From Neisseria dentiae (lineage in GTDB: Bacteria > Pseudomonadota > Gammaproteobacteria > Burkholderiales > Neisseriaceae): a stretch of DNA of 64,000 bases. The position numbers and the translations under genes were made by a program. Positions 17,010-25,589 of the stretch are shown here, piece after piece (positions within the stretch are counted from its first letter, which is position 1; each line of letters begins with the position of its first letter). The stretch lies in contig NZ_JANIKQ010000003.1 of assembly GCF_024580525.1 (NCBI RefSeq), positions 62,001 through 126,000 on the forward strand. The letters run 5' to 3'. The notes beneath the pieces were generated by a model. That model was not told the DNA's origin and did not search any database. It saw nothing but the letters and a program-made list of their open reading frames with translations.

Positions 17010-17882
17010 ATGACCATCCACAGCATGACCGGCTTTGCCAACGCCGCAGGCGAATGCGGCGCCAAACGCATCAACTTGGAAGTGCGCGCCGTCAACCACC
17101 GCTATCTCGACGTGCAGTTCCGTATGCCCGACGATTTGCGCCATCTCGAAAGCAGCCTGCGCGAAAGCATCGCCGCCCGCGCCGCCCGGGGCAAACTCGA
17201 GTGCCGCATCCAGATTCAAGACATCGCCTCTGGCGCGCAAAGCCTGAACGTGAATCAGGATTTGGTGGCGCAACTGGCCGAGATCAACAAAAAATGGCGC
17301 AAAAAACACGAAGGTTTGGGCAAACTCACCGTGGCCGACATTCTGAAATTTCCCGGCGTGCTCGCCAGCCAAAACGAAGACGAAGAAGCCTTCGCCCAAA
17401 CCGTGCAGCAACTGTTAAACCAAGCCTTAACCGATTTTGCCGCCGCCCGGGCGCGCGAAGGCGAAAAACTGGCGCAGCACCTGCTGAGCCGCCTAGACGA
17501 AATGGAAAATATCATCAACAACCTAAGCGGTATTTTCCCCGGCCTGCTCGAAGCGCATATGGAAAAAGTGAGGAGCCGTCTGAAAGAAGCGGTGGAAACC
17601 ATCGACAACGACCGCCTGCAACAGGAATTCACCCTGTTTATGCAGAAGTCCGACGTCGACGAAGAATTCAGCCGCCTGCGCACCCACATCGGCGAAGTGC
17701 GCCGCATTGTTACCACCGCCAAAGGCAGCGTGGGCAAACGTTTGGATTTTCTGATGCAGGAACTCAACCGCGAAGCCAACACGCTGGGCAGCAAGGCCAT
17801 CGCCGCCGAATGCACGCAGGCATCGGTGGAATTGAAAGTGCTTATCGAGCAGATGCGCGAACAGGTGCAGAATATCGAATAA
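17010..17882 (+). CDS. yicC: YicC-family endoribonuclease
   Basis: The 290-residue protein starts MTIHSMTGFANAAGE and has the YicC N-terminal domain (EVRAVNHRYLDVQFRMPDDL) and the C-terminal DUF1732 region (KSDVDEEFSRLRTHIGEVRR and GKRLDFLMQELNREANTLGS). YicC proteins are RNA endonucleases reported to act with small-RNA turnover in E. coli. GGAGTAA precedes the start. It is divergent from rph, so the two RNA enzymes may share a regulatory region. Confidence 0.93.
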   Translation: MTIHSMTGFANAAGECGAKRINLEVRAVNHRYLDVQFRMPDDLRHLESSLRESIAARAARGKLECRIQIQDIASGAQSLNVNQDLVAQLAEINKKWRKKHEGLGKLTVADILKFPGVLASQNEDEEAFAQTVQQLLNQALTDFAAARAREGEKLAQHLLSRLDEMENIINNLSGIFPGLLEAHMEKVRSRLKEAVETIDNDRLQQEFTLFMQKSDVDEEFSRLRTHIGEVRRIVTTAKGSVGKRLDFLMQELNREANTLGSKAIAAECTQASVELKVLIEQMREQVQNIE

Positions 17883-17927
17883 ACGCTTGCTCCTAATTCA
17901 TTGTATTTTTATCATATTTATTTGCCG

Positions 17928-17955
17928 TCATACCCGGGCTTGACCCGAGTATGAC
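17928..17955. repeat. Single GTCATAC-CGGG palindrome of the 70-bp repeat family
   Basis: GTCATACCCGGGCTTGACCC then GAGTATGAC: one half of the longer two-palindrome repeats at 18912-18986 and 25498-25570. Intergenic, function unknown. Confidence 0.6.
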
Positions 17956-17995
17956 AGATCAGTTTCCTACATAAATAGAAGTTCTACAAACCATG

Positions 17996-18028
17996 CAGGC
18001 CGTCTGAAAACCATTTTCAGACGGCCTG
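17996..18028. terminator. Inverted AG-DUS pair after yicC
   Basis: CAGGCCGTCTGAAAA and TTTTCAGACGGCCTG with a short loop. It lies 110 bp past the yicC stop. Confidence 0.7.
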
Positions 18029-18121
18029 CCGCCTTTCAAAAACAACCCCGCCCGCAGCCGTTCCGCCCTACCCGCCCTGTGCTACAATTCCATTCCCTTT
18101 TCCACTCCACCGCAAACCGCC

Positions 18122-18832
18122 ATGACCACACCCGCCATCGAACACGTTCAAGCCGTTGCCTTTGATTTGGACGGCACGCTCTGCGATTCCGTGCAAGACC
18201 TCGCCGCCGCCGCCAACGCCACCCGCGAACACATGGGGCTGCCGCCGCTGCCCGAACACACCGTGGAAAGCTATGTCGGCGACGGCCTCGCCAACCTCGT
18301 CCACCGCGTGCTCACCGACAGCCGCGACGGCCAAGTAGACCAAAACCGCTGGGAGCAGGCATTTACCTTTTTCATCCGCTACTACCGCGAACACCTGAGC
18401 GTGTTCACCCGCCCCTATCCCGAAACCGAAGCCGGCTTGGGCCTGCTCAAATCGCTGGGCATTCCGCTGGTGGTGATTACCAACAAAAACGAAGTGCTGG
18501 CCGCCGAGCTGCTGAAACAGCTGCACTTGGCCGACTATTTCAGCCTGATACTCGGCGGCGACAGCCTGCCCGAGAAAAAACCCAGCCCGCTGCCGCTGCT
18601 GCATGCCGCCGAAGTGCTCGGCATCGCCCCCGCCGATATGCTGATGGTGGGCGACTCCGCCAACGACATTCTCGCCGCCAAAGCCGCCGGCTGCCTGAGC
18701 GTGGGCGTAACCTTCGGCTACGGCGACATGCCCCTGCTCTCGCAAGAGCCTGCCACCAAACCCGACTGGCTGATCGGCTCGCTGCCCGAAATCTACGAAA
18801 ACCTGCAACCGCAAAAAGCGCAGGACGAATAA
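18122..18832 (+). CDS. gph: Phosphoglycolate phosphatase, HAD family
   Basis: A 236-residue HAD hydrolase. Motif I FDLDGTLCDS holds the nucleophile and acid-base Asp pair; motif II VVITNKNEVLA; motif III lysine in GDSLPEKKPSPLPLL; motif IV MVGDSANDILAAKAAG. The helical cap lies between motifs I and II (GDGLANLVHRVL). Gph removes 2-phosphoglycolate, a product of DNA repair and of oxidative damage. A close relative with another small phosphate ester cannot be excluded. It is followed by an AG-DUS hairpin. Confidence 0.88.
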   Translation: MTTPAIEHVQAVAFDLDGTLCDSVQDLAAAANATREHMGLPPLPEHTVESYVGDGLANLVHRVLTDSRDGQVDQNRWEQAFTFFIRYYREHLSVFTRPYPETEAGLGLLKSLGIPLVVITNKNEVLAAELLKQLHLADYFSLILGGDSLPEKKPSPLPLLHAAEVLGIAPADMLMVGDSANDILAAKAAGCLSVGVTFGYGDMPLLSQEPATKPDWLIGSLPEIYENLQPQKAQDE

Positions 18833-18835
18833 CGT

Positions 18836-18869
18836 TGAGGCCGTCTGAAATCCTTTTCAGACGGCCTCA
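18836..18869. terminator. Inverted AG-DUS pair after gph
   Basis: TGAGGCCGTCTGAAA and TTTCAGACGGCCTCA around a 4-base loop region, immediately after the gph stop. Confidence 0.75.
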
Positions 18870-18911
18870 AACTTTTTTTATAGTTAAACCGCTTACTTTA
18901 AGTAACCATTT

Positions 18912-18986
18912 CGTCATACTCGGGCTTGGCCCGAGTATCTCATGTTGCTGAAACTCAAGATACCCGGGGCAAGCCCGAGTATGACG
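18912..18986. repeat. 75-bp two-palindrome repeat (CGTCATACTCGGG family)
   Basis: CGTCATACTCGGGCTTGGCC...GAGTATCTCA and TGAAACTCAAGATACCCGGG...GAGTATGACG form an outer inverted repeat, each side being internally palindromic. A related copy is at 25498-25570 and a half-copy at 17928. The remaining bases up to dppA (18987-19187) show no gene. Confidence 0.65.
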
Positions 18987-19187
18987 CATGTACTTTTCTT
19001 TAAGTTGGTTAACCATATCCCCGCCGCCGTTTGGAGCCTCCGCTCTCTCTTAATAAAAAATACTTGCCTAAACAATAGTTCATGGCTATATTCCAAAGCG
19101 TTTGTTTTGTTAACAAATGTACTGTTTTGTTATGCAGCGGCAACCTGCCGCCGGCGCGTTTATTTCCAAAGGATGAAAGGACACATT

Positions 19188-20822
19188 ATGCAGAAACCGT
19201 TATTCAAGCTGACTGCGCTGGCCGCACTCGCTTTAGGGCTGGCAGCCTGCGGTTCCGAGAACAAATCAGGCGGTTCCGCCGATAGCGGTGGCGGCAATGC
19301 CACCCTCGTATATTGCTCGGAAGGCAGCCCCGGCGGCTTCGACCCCGGCCAATACACCGACGGCGCCACTTTCGACGCCTCCGCCCACACCCTCTACAAC
19401 GGCCTGGTTCAATTTAAAATCGGCACCACCGATATCGAGCCTGCACTGGCCGAAAAATGGGATGTTTCCGAAGACGGCAAAACCTACACCTTCCACCTTC
19501 GCAAAGGCGTGAAATTCCACACCACCGATTATTTCACCCCCACCCGCGATTTCAATGCCGACGACGTTGTGCTCACCTTCCAGCGTATGCTGAACAAAGA
19601 CTTCCCCTATAACAAAGCTTATCCCGCCGAATTTCCCTATGCTTCCGATATGGGTTTGACCGAAGACGTGGCATCGGTTGAAAAAGTCGACGACTCCACC
19701 GTTAAAATCACCCTGAAAAACATCAACGCGCCCTTCCTGCAAAACCTGGGTATGCCTTTTGCCTATATTCTTTCGGCAGAATACGCCGCCCAACTGGAAA
19801 AAGCGGGTAAACAGGCCGACATCAACACCAAACCCGTCGGCACCGGCCCGTTTGTGTTGAAGTCTTACCAAAAAGACCAACAGATCCGCTATGCCAAACA
19901 CCCCGAATATTGGAACAAAGGCAACGTGAAAATCGACAACCTGATTTTCGCCATCACCAAAGATTCCGGCGTGCGCGCGCAGAAAGTGGAAGCGGGCGAA
20001 TGCAGCCTGTCGCGCTATAACAAAGTGGCCGAAGTGGAAGCCGCCAAAAAATCCGGCAAAGTGAACGTGGAATCGCGCGAAGGCTACAACACCGGCTATC
20101 TGGCCTTTAACACACGCGAGGGCAAATTGGGTGCCGACCCGAAAGTGCGCGAAGCGCTGGATTTGGCCATCGATAAAGACGCTATCATCAAAGCCGTGTT
20201 CGCCGGCTCCGGCAAACGCGCCGCCGGCCTGCTGCCGCCGAGCCAATGGGGCGTGGACACCAATCTCAAACCCTCGGCCTATGATCCCGAAAAAGCCAAA
20301 GCGCTGCTGAAAGAAGCCGGTGCGGAAAACAAAGAAATCGCCCTGTGGTATATGCCGGTTCAACGCCCGTATAACCCCAATGCCAAGCTGATGGCCGAAA
20401 TGATTCAGGCCGACTGGGCCAAAGCGGGCATCAAAGCCAAACTCGTTACCTACGAATGGGGCGAATACCTCAGCCGCGGTAAAAAAGGCGAAGCCGACAG
20501 CATGCTGATCGGTTGGACCGGCGATAACGGCGACCCCGACAACTGGTTCGGCAACCTCTTCAGCTGTGCGGCGGTAGGCGGCAGCAACTACGGCGGATTC
20601 TGCGATAAAGAGTTCGACAAAACCGTTGCCGAAGGCCGCGCTATTACCGATAAAGAAAAACGCACCGCCATTTATATGCAGTCGCAAAAACTGCTGACAG
20701 AGAAAAAACCGGCCGTGTTTATCGCCCACTCGATTACCGATGCGCTGTTGGCGAAAAACGTGAAAGGTTATGTGCTCGAGCCTTTGGGCAGCACCCGCTT
20801 CGAAGGCGTGAGCGTGGAATAA
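19188..20822 (+). CDS. dppA: Dipeptide ABC transporter, substrate-binding lipoprotein
   Basis: The lipoprotein (544 residues from the ATG at 19188, preceded by AAAGGA) has lipobox LGLAAC with Cys21. The family-5 solute-binding fold follows: TLVYCSEGSPGGFDPGQYTD, GLVQFKIGTTDIEPALAEKW, the signature DGKTYTFHLRKGVKFH, and DPDNWFGNLFSCAAVGGSNY near the ligand pocket as in DppA. It captures di- or tripeptides in the periplasm for DppBCDF. An upstream in-frame start at 18942 has no ribosome site. A strong terminator and a CREE separate it from dppB, which may give it higher expression than the membrane parts. Confidence 0.92.
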   Translation: MQKPLFKLTALAALALGLAACGSENKSGGSADSGGGNATLVYCSEGSPGGFDPGQYTDGATFDASAHTLYNGLVQFKIGTTDIEPALAEKWDVSEDGKTYTFHLRKGVKFHTTDYFTPTRDFNADDVVLTFQRMLNKDFPYNKAYPAEFPYASDMGLTEDVASVEKVDDSTVKITLKNINAPFLQNLGMPFAYILSAEYAAQLEKAGKQADINTKPVGTGPFVLKSYQKDQQIRYAKHPEYWNKGNVKIDNLIFAITKDSGVRAQKVEAGECSLSRYNKVAEVEAAKKSGKVNVESREGYNTGYLAFNTREGKLGADPKVREALDLAIDKDAIIKAVFAGSGKRAAGLLPPSQWGVDTNLKPSAYDPEKAKALLKEAGAENKEIALWYMPVQRPYNPNAKLMAEMIQADWAKAGIKAKLVTYEWGEYLSRGKKGEADSMLIGWTGDNGDPDNWFGNLFSCAAVGGSNYGGFCDKEFDKTVAEGRAITDKEKRTAIYMQSQKLLTEKKPAVFIAHSITDALLAKNVKGYVLEPLGSTRFEGVSVE

Positions 20823-20827
20823 GCGCA

Positions 20828-20875
20828 AAAAACACCGTTCGGTCTGCCCGCAGGCCAAGCGGTGTTTTCTTTTCA
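20828..20875 (+). terminator. Intrinsic terminator after dppA
   Basis: AAAAACACCG pairs with CGGTGTTTTCTTTT around a loop. A second, overlapping fold is possible: GTGTTTTCTTTTCAGACGGC (from about 20863) with its complement ending near 20918, containing an AG-DUS pair. Confidence 0.75.
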
Positions 20876-20927
20876 GACGGCCTTTCGTGAAATACGGGGC
20901 CGTCTGAAAAGAAAACACTCCAAAAAA

Positions 20928-21082
20928 TATAGTGGCTTAAATTTAACACGGACAAGGCGACGAAGCCGCAGACAGTACAAGTAGTACGGAACCGATTCTG
21001 TTGCCGCTTCAGCGGCTTACAAAATCGTTCTCTTTGAGCTAAGGCGAGGCAACGCTGTACGTGTTAAATTTAAGCCACTATA
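20928..21082. mobile_element. Full-length Correia element (CREE/NEMIS), 155 bp
   Basis: The terminal inverted repeats are TATAGTGGCTTAAATTTAAC and its complement GTTAAATTTAAGCCACTATA, each about 23 bp and bounded by TA. The interior carries the usual CREE text: ACAAGGCGACGAAGCCGCAG, AGTACGGAACCGATTC, CGTTCTCTTTGAGCTAAGGC. The 155-bp length is that of the long class. It sits between dppA and dppB. Known CREEs can carry promoters, bind IHF and be cut by RNase III as RNA hairpins, so it may tune expression of dppBCDF. Confidence 0.92.
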
Positions 21083-21119
21083 AAACGCCCGAACACCAAC
21101 CCAACCAAGAGCAACACCG

Positions 21120-22133
21120 ATGCTTTCTTATATTCTGCGACGTATTTTATTGATGATACCGATCTATATCGGTTTGACGATTTCCACATTCACCCTGATA
21201 CGGCTGGTGCCCGGCGACGTGGTTACCGTGATGATGGGCGAGCGTTCGGTTGATCCGGCCGTGCGCGAAGCCATGATGCAGCGGCTGGGTTTGGATAAAC
21301 CGATTATCGTGCAGTATTGGGATTATCTGACCAAAGTGCTCAGCGGCGATTTCGGCGAAACTTTCCGCACCCGCACGCCGGTGCTGCAAGACTTCTTTTC
21401 CCACTTTGTTCCCACGCTGGAGCTGGCGTTCTGCGCGATGGTGATTGCCACCGTGGTCGGCGTGTCGCTCGGCATTATCGCCGCCCTCAGGCGCGGCACC
21501 TGGCTTGACTACATTCTGATGAGCGGCGCACTGGCCGGTTATTCGATGCCGATTTATCTGCTCGGCCCGATTCTCACCGGCATTTTCGCCCACTATCTGG
21601 GCTGGCTGCCGGTTTCGGGCGTGATCAACGTGATTAAATTTATCGACGTGCAGCCGGTAGGCAGATCATGGCTGTTGGGTGCGTTATTGTCCGGCAACTC
21701 CGCCGCCCTGTGGGACGTAATCAAACATTTCATTTTGCCCTCCGTTGCGCTTTCCACCATTCCGCTGGCCATGATCGCCCGCATGACGCGCTCAGCCATG
21801 CTCGAAGTGTTGGGCGAAGATTATGTGCGCACCGCCAAGGCCAAAGGCTTGTCGCCCGCCCGCATCATCTTCGTTCACGTTTTGCGCAACACCATGATTA
21901 CCGTGGTTACCGTGGTCGGCCTGCAAATGGCCACGCTGATGGCCGGTGCGATTCTCACCGAAACCATCTTCAGCTGGCCGGGTGTCGGCACCTGGCTGCT
22001 CGACGGCTTTTTCAGCCGCGATTACCCGATTGTGCAAAACGGCATTCTGCTGGTGGCCACCATGCTGATGTTTATCAGCCTGCTGGTTGATATTACCTAT
22101 GGCCTGATTAACCCGCGAATCCGCCATGCCTAA
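21120..22133 (+). CDS. dppB: Dipeptide ABC transporter permease
   Basis: A 337-residue inner-membrane permease beginning MLSYILRRILLMIPIYIGLT, with the typical first segment and GDFGETFRTRTPVLQDFF of peptide permeases. Six membrane segments are expected. The EAA loop that docks the ATPases reads EDYVRTAKAKGLSPARIIFV. It pairs with DppC (2 bp gap) and is separated from dppA by a CREE. Length is typical for DppB. Confidence 0.93.
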   Translation: MLSYILRRILLMIPIYIGLTISTFTLIRLVPGDVVTVMMGERSVDPAVREAMMQRLGLDKPIIVQYWDYLTKVLSGDFGETFRTRTPVLQDFFSHFVPTLELAFCAMVIATVVGVSLGIIAALRRGTWLDYILMSGALAGYSMPIYLLGPILTGIFAHYLGWLPVSGVINVIKFIDVQPVGRSWLLGALLSGNSAALWDVIKHFILPSVALSTIPLAMIARMTRSAMLEVLGEDYVRTAKAKGLSPARIIFVHVLRNTMITVVTVVGLQMATLMAGAILTETIFSWPGVGTWLLDGFFSRDYPIVQNGILLVATMLMFISLLVDITYGLINPRIRHA

Positions 22134-22165
22134 TCATGAATAAAAATAAAAGAAGAAAGATAGCT

Positions 22166-23074
22166 ATGTCTCCGCAAACCACTTCCACCGCCGCTGCCGC
22201 ACAGGTTACGCCGCCCTCCGAATGGCAGCAGTTTGTTTCTGCCTTTTTAAAAAACAAGGGCGCAACGGCCGGGCTGCTGATTCTGGTTCTGATGGTGCTC
22301 GCTTCCGCGCTGGCACCGTGGATTTCCCCTTATGATCCCAATATCCTGCATTCGGGTAAAGAACAGCTTCCGCCCCTTCTCTTCGGCGGCACTTCCGAAT
22401 TTATTTTCGGCACCGACGATGCGGGGCGCGATACCTTGTCGCGCATTTTGCACGGCAGCCGCTATTCGCTGCTGATCGGCCTGGCCTCCACCCTCACCGC
22501 CATGGTATGCGGCGTGGCTTTGGGGCTGATGGCGGCATTTTGGCCGAAAACGTTGGGCAAAGTGATTATGCTCGTTAACGATATTTTGATGTCCTACCCC
22601 GGCCTGCTGCTGGCAATCATCATCGCCGCCATTCTCGGCCCCTCGATGACCAACACCGTGTTGGCGATTTCACTGGTGTGTATGCCGCCGTTTATCCGCA
22701 TCACCCGCGCCACCGCGCTGGTGGAGTTGCAAAAAGACTACGTTACCGCCGCCCGCGTGATGGGCGCCGGCCTGCCGCGCTTGATGCTGATTACCGTGCT
22801 GCCCAACTGCATGGGGCCGCTGATCGTGCAGGCCACCATGATTTTTTCCACCGCCATTCTCGAAGCGGGCGCCATCGGCTTTTTGGGCTTGGGCGTGCAA
22901 CCGCCTTCCGCCGAATGGGGCGCGATGTTGGGCAACGCGCGGCAATATATCCAAAGCAATGTGTGGATGGCCGTGTTCCCCGGTTTGGCGATTTTCATCG
23001 CCGCCTTGTCGATTAACCTTACGGGCGACGGCTTGCGCGACGCGCTCGACCCGAAACTGAAGCAGGTGTCGTGA
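22166..23074 (+). CDS. dppC: Dipeptide ABC transporter permease
   Basis: The second permease subunit, about 302 residues from [14 protein letters not shown] chose the ATG at 22166 because GAAAGA lies upstream; an in-frame ATG at 22136 lacks a ribosome site. The N-terminal region before the first helix ([20 protein letters not shown]) matches the OppC_N domain. [20 protein letters not shown] is the family signature, and the EAA loop is [20 protein letters not shown]. The stop overlaps dppD (TGATG), showing translational coupling. Confidence 0.92.
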   Translation: MSPQTTSTAAAAQVTPPSEWQQFVSAFLKNKGATAGLLILVLMVLASALAPWISPYDPNILHSGKEQLPPLLFGGTSEFIFGTDDAGRDTLSRILHGSRYSLLIGLASTLTAMVCGVALGLMAAFWPKTLGKVIMLVNDILMSYPGLLLAIIIAAILGPSMTNTVLAISLVCMPPFIRITRATALVELQKDYVTAARVMGAGLPRLMLITVLPNCMGPLIVQATMIFSTAILEAGAIGFLGLGVQPPSAEWGAMLGNARQYIQSNVWMAVFPGLAIFIAALSINLTGDGLRDALDPKLKQVS

Positions 23075-24069
23075 TGGAAGCGAAACAACCTTTATTAAGC
23101 ATTGAAAACCTGCAAGTGGTTTTCGGGCAGGGCGCGCGCGCTTTTCGCGCGGTCGATTCGGTGAGCCTAGAAGTATCGTCGGGCGAAGTGCTGGCGGTGG
23201 TGGGCGAATCCGGCTCCGGCAAATCGGTGTCGATGATGGCGCTGATGGGGCTGCTGCCGAATACCGCCGCCATCCGGGCAGACAAAATGCTGTTCGACGG
23301 CAAAGACATGCTGAAACTTTCCGCCAAAGAAAAGCGCAAAATCATCGGCAAAGATATTTCAATGATTTTCCAAGACGCGATGACCAGCCTCAACCCGAGC
23401 TTCACCGTCGAAATGCAGATTACCGAAGTGCTCAAGGCGCACTTGGGGCTGAAAGGCGCGGCGGCCAAGGCGCGGGCGGTCGAGTTGCTCGAGTTGGTGG
23501 AAATCCCCGATGCCAAAGGCCGTCTGAAAGCCTATCCGCACCAATTGTCGGGCGGTATGAGCCAGCGCGTGATGATTGCGATGGCGCTGGCCTGCGAGCC
23601 GAAACTGTTGATTGCCGACGAGCCGACCACTGCGCTTGATGTTACCGTGCAGGCGCAAATCATGGATCTGCTCCACCGCCTGCAACAAGAGCGCGAGATG
23701 GCGATGATTCTGATTACCCACGATCTGGGCTTGGTGGCGCAACACGCCGAGCATGTGGCGGTAATGTATGCCGGCCAGGTGGTCGAGCAAAGCAGCGTGC
23801 CGCATATATTCGAAACACCCGCCCATCCTTATACCGAAGCCTTATTGCAGTCCATTCCCGAGTTTTCGCACGGAAAAGGCCGTCTGAAATCACTGCCCGG
23901 CGTGGTGCCCAGCCAATACGACCGCCCGGCCGGCTGCCTGCTCTCGCCGCGTTGCCCCTATGCGCGCGAAGCCTGCCAAACGCCGCCGCCCGTGTTAAAC
24001 AGCCGCTACGGAAAAGTGCGCTGCATCAGCAGCAACTTAACCGAACTGCAAACCAAGGGAGCCGCCTAA
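23074..24069 (+). CDS. dppD: Dipeptide ABC transporter ATP-binding protein
   Basis: A 331-residue ATPase. The ATG at 23074 overlaps the dppC TGA; a GTG one codon earlier is possible. Walker A is [10 protein letters not shown], the signature LSGGMSQRV, Walker [13 protein letters not shown], and the switch His in LITHDLG. The C-terminal oligopeptide-transporter domain contains PLCPRC-like cysteines ([18 protein letters not shown]) that in relatives bind an Fe-S cluster. It partners with DppF and overlaps it by one base. Confidence 0.94.
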   Translation: MEAKQPLLSIENLQVVFGQGARAFRAVDSVSLEVSSGEVLAVVGESGSGKSVSMMALMGLLPNTAAIRADKMLFDGKDMLKLSAKEKRKIIGKDISMIFQDAMTSLNPSFTVEMQITEVLKAHLGLKGAAAKARAVELLELVEIPDAKGRLKAYPHQLSGGMSQRVMIAMALACEPKLLIADEPTTALDVTVQAQIMDLLHRLQQEREMAMILITHDLGLVAQHAEHVAVMYAGQVVEQSSVPHIFETPAHPYTEALLQSIPEFSHGKGRLKSLPGVVPSQYDRPAGCLLSPRCPYAREACQTPPPVLNSRYGKVRCISSNLTELQTKGAA

Positions 24070-25058
24070 TGAGTGAAGTAAAAACCGTTGAAGCAAAAAC
24101 CGTTCTGGAAGCCCGCGATTTAACCCGCCACTATCCGGTTAGCGGCGGCTTGGGCAAAGAGAAAAAAGTGGTGAAAGCCTTAAACGGCGTATCGTTCGAG
24201 CTTCAGGCAGGCAAAACGCTGGCGGTGGTGGGCGAATCCGGTTGCGGCAAATCCACGCTGGCCCGCCAGCTCACCCTGATTGAAACGCCCACTTCCGGCA
24301 GCCTGGCCATCAACGGCACCGAAACCGCCAAACTGGGTTCAGGCCGTCTGAAAGCAATGCGCACCGAAATCCAAATGGTGTTCCAAAACCCCTATGCCAG
24401 TCTGAATCCGCGCCAAACCATCGCCTTCCAGCTCACGGAGCCGCTTGCCATCCACACCAAACTGAGCAAAAAAGAGCGTTACGAGCGGGCGGTGGAAATG
24501 ATGAAAACCGTCGGCCTGCGCCCCGAGCATTCCTCGCGCTATCCGCATATGTTTTCAGGCGGCCAGCGCCAGCGCATCGCCCTTGCCCGCGCCATGATGC
24601 TCAACCCCAAAATCGTGGTGGCCGACGAGCCGACTTCCGCGCTCGACGTTTCCATTCAGGCGCAGGTGCTCAACCTGTTTATGGATTTGCAGGAACAATA
24701 CGGCACGGCTTATGTGTTTATCTCGCATAATTTATCGGTGGTCGAACATGTGGCCGACGACATCATGGTGATGTATCTCGGCCGCGTGGTGGAACACGGC
24801 AACAGCGAAACCGTATTCGCCAAGCCGTTGCACCCTTATACCCAAGCGCTGCTTTCCGCCGCACCAAGCTTGAAAGAGCAGAAAGTACAGCTCAAACTTG
24901 CCGGCGAACTGCCCAGCCCGCTCAACCCGCCCAGCGGTTGCGCACTGCACCAACGCTGCCCGCACGCCCAAGCGCGCTGCGCACAGGAAGTACCCGAATT
25001 GCGCGAATGGCAGGGCCGCAAAGTGGCCTGTTTGCGGCTGGAAGAAATCGCCGCCTGA
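24069..25058 (+). CDS. dppF: Dipeptide ABC transporter ATP-binding protein
   Basis: The second ATPase, 329 residues from the ATG at 24069, whose first base is the last base of the dppD stop. Walker A GESGCGKST, signature FSGGQRQRIALARAMMLNPK, Walker B VVADEPTSALD, and FISHNLSVVEHVADD. The C-terminal tail HQRCPHAQARC again has the Fe-S-type cysteines. An internal AG-DUS (CAGGCCGTCTGAAAGC, about 24341) is in frame in the coding sequence. The operon ends at an AG-DUS hairpin. Confidence 0.94.
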   Translation: MSEVKTVEAKTVLEARDLTRHYPVSGGLGKEKKVVKALNGVSFELQAGKTLAVVGESGCGKSTLARQLTLIETPTSGSLAINGTETAKLGSGRLKAMRTEIQMVFQNPYASLNPRQTIAFQLTEPLAIHTKLSKKERYERAVEMMKTVGLRPEHSSRYPHMFSGGQRQRIALARAMMLNPKIVVADEPTSALDVSIQAQVLNLFMDLQEQYGTAYVFISHNLSVVEHVADDIMVMYLGRVVEHGNSETVFAKPLHPYTQALLSAAPSLKEQKVQLKLAGELPSPLNPPSGCALHQRCPHAQARCAQEVPELREWQGRKVACLRLEEIAA

Positions 25059-25076
25059 GGTTTCTCGCAAATAACC

Positions 25077-25110
25077 ATGAGGCCGTCTGAAAGTTTTCAG
25101 ACGGCCTCAT
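25077..25110. terminator. Inverted AG-DUS pair after dppF
   Basis: ATGAGGCCGTCTGAAA and TTTCAGACGGCCTCAT form a stem of about 15 bp right after the operon. Confidence 0.78.
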
Positions 25111-25123
25111 TTGTTATCAAATC

Positions 25124-25306
25124 GAGACCTTTGCAAAACCTCATGAACACCAACAGCCGTCATTCCCGCGCAGGCGGAAATCCATCTTAAAATTTTATAA
25201 ACTTATTTTATTCAATAGTTTGCCATTCAAAAATGGGTTCCCGCCTGCGCGGGAATGACGTCGATTCTTTGCACAGTGGTTTTTCAGGGAGTTTTGCAAA
25301 GGTCTC
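25124..25306. repeat. GAGACCTTTGCAAAA-bounded element with NIME core
   Basis: Perfect 15-bp outer inverted repeats (GAGACCTTTGCAAAA and TTTTGCAAAGGTCTC) enclose two imperfect dRS3 motifs (ATTCCCGCGCAGGCGGAAAT and GTTCCCGCCTGCGCGGGAAT). It has the same plan as 14712-14902 but a different central sequence. A further lone end TTTTGCAAAGGTCTC lies at 25424-25438. Confidence 0.75.
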
Positions 25307-25329
25307 AGGCCGTCTGAAATGTTTGATTT

Positions 25330-25392
25330 CGTCATTAGCTTCGCAAGTCCGCTGCACGGGGGCAGTGCAGCGGACTTGCGAAGCTAATGACG
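25330..25392. repeat. Perfect 27-bp inverted repeat
   Basis: Arms 25330-25356 (starting CGTCATTAGCTTCGCAAG) and 25366-25392 are exact complements around a 9-base loop. Half of one arm recurs at 493-509. The 25393-25497 stretch holds a lone GAGACCTTTGCAAAA end and nothing else recognised. Confidence 0.8.
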
Positions 25393-25497
25393 GGACACAA
25401 ATGCTGTCAGGTTTGAATTGGTTTTTTGCAAAGGTCTCAAACCTTCATTGCAGATTCAAACCGTTAAAGCGAATCAACTTAACAAAAAGCACATAAA

Positions 25498-25570
25498 TCA
25501 TACTCGGGCTTGACCCGAATATCTCACATTTCTGAAACTCAAGATACTCGGGCCAGGCCAGATTATGACG
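25498..25570. repeat. 73-bp two-palindrome repeat, second copy
   Basis: TCATACTCGGGCTTGACCCG and the later AAGATACTCGGGCC...ATTATGACG match the copy at 18912-18986 with several changes in the right arm. Lies just downstream of the minus-strand waaF gene. Confidence 0.6.
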
Positions 25571-25589
25571 AAGCGTACAAAAAACCGGC

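Noticed and set aside
19266-20918. A 550-codon open frame on the minus strand opposite dppA
   Set aside because: It mirrors dppA codon periodicity, is His/Phe/Gly-rich without any domain pattern, and has no ribosome site; an antisense shadow of a GC-biased gene.
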